The position numbers and the translations under genes were made by a program. Shown here piece by piece: positions 5,283-5,324 of a DNA stretch of 5,324 nt. Within the stretch, counting starts at the first letter, position 1; each line of letters opens with the position of its first letter. Below the pieces are notes generated by a model. It searched no databases, had not been told where the DNA came from, and saw only the letters and a program-made list of their open reading frames with translations. This stretch comes from Rubrobacter sp. (GTDB lineage: Bacteria > Actinomycetota > Rubrobacteria > Rubrobacterales > Rubrobacteraceae): contig JACDDK010000082.1 in the NCBI GenBank assembly GCA_013817025.1, forward strand, positions 1 to 5,324. The letters are read 5' to 3'.

Positions 5283-5295
5283 TATAATGACGCCC

Positions 5296-5308
5296 GCGCC
5301 AGCGGCGC
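5296..5308. repeat. GC-rich stem-loop near the window edge
   Basis: GCGCC and GGCGC pair around AGC. It is GC-rich like the host DNA and lies outside the presumed element, so it may belong to the end or terminator region of an unseen upstream gene. No T-run is attached. Confidence 0.25.
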
Positions 5309-5324
5309 AAACGACACGAACTCC

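Larger units (their letters stand above)
4070..5285 (-). mobile_element. Solo-tnpB IS200/IS605-like element, ends approximate
   Basis: The element carries tnpB only. No TnpA (Y1 tyrosine transposase) is present in the window, so it would be an IS1341-type element dependent on TnpA supplied elsewhere, or a fixed remnant. The right end is supported by a hairpin with a bulged T at 4099-4120. The left end is uncertain. Two small palindromes lie upstream of tnpB, but neither resembles the right-end hairpin. I placed the ends at TCATT pentamers present on both sides, which is weak evidence because such matches are common by chance. Confidence 0.5.

Noticed and set aside
1..5324. CRISPR array, tRNA or rRNA genes
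   Set aside because: I saw no regularly spaced repeats and no cloverleaf or rRNA-like sequence on either strand.

Overview
The window looks like a piece of a high-GC bacterial chromosome, most likely an actinobacterium. A Rubrobacter-like host is a guess from codon use, GTG starts, GTGA overlaps and protein style. A GC-rich four-gene operon sits between two lower-GC accessory genes, and all six supported genes lie on the minus strand. By direct count, 3961-4020 inside the operon is 43/60 GC, while 781-840 inside the first accessory gene is 22/60.

In transcription order (right to left): 5206-5324 is a short leader with small hairpins. Next comes a complete GTG-initiated TnpB (4093-5205) with an intact RuvC triad and zinc ribbon but no TnpA. 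The last ~100 nt of tnpB fold into four consecutive stem-loops, as expected for an omega RNA (reRNA). The final hairpin carries a bulged T, like IS200/IS605 right ends. Only 46 bp later the operon begins: a classical SDR oxidoreductase (3291-4046), a SAM-dependent methyltransferase (2662-3294), a GNAT acetyltransferase of the phosphinothricin-acetyltransferase type (2168-2665), and an SDR_c10-like protein lacking the catalytic Ser and Tyr (1433-2146). The first three are joined by two GTGA stop/start overlaps and the fourth follows after 21 bp, so they are probably co-translated. The mix of redox, methyl-transfer and acetyl-transfer enzymes suggests small-molecule modification or detoxification, but no substrate can be named.

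Downstream is a 388-residue protein of unknown function (216-1382) with different base composition. The last 215 bp hold no supported gene but contain an exact 12-bp direct repeat.

The most notable signal is that the two unrelated low-GC genes, the 388-aa protein and tnpB, share a start-proximal element ACAGTAnnATACC exactly 3 nt upstream of their start codons. It fits a TANNNT -10 box driving leaderless transcripts. The second is the hairpin array in the tnpB 3' end, whose guide segment would fall in the operon's upstream region.
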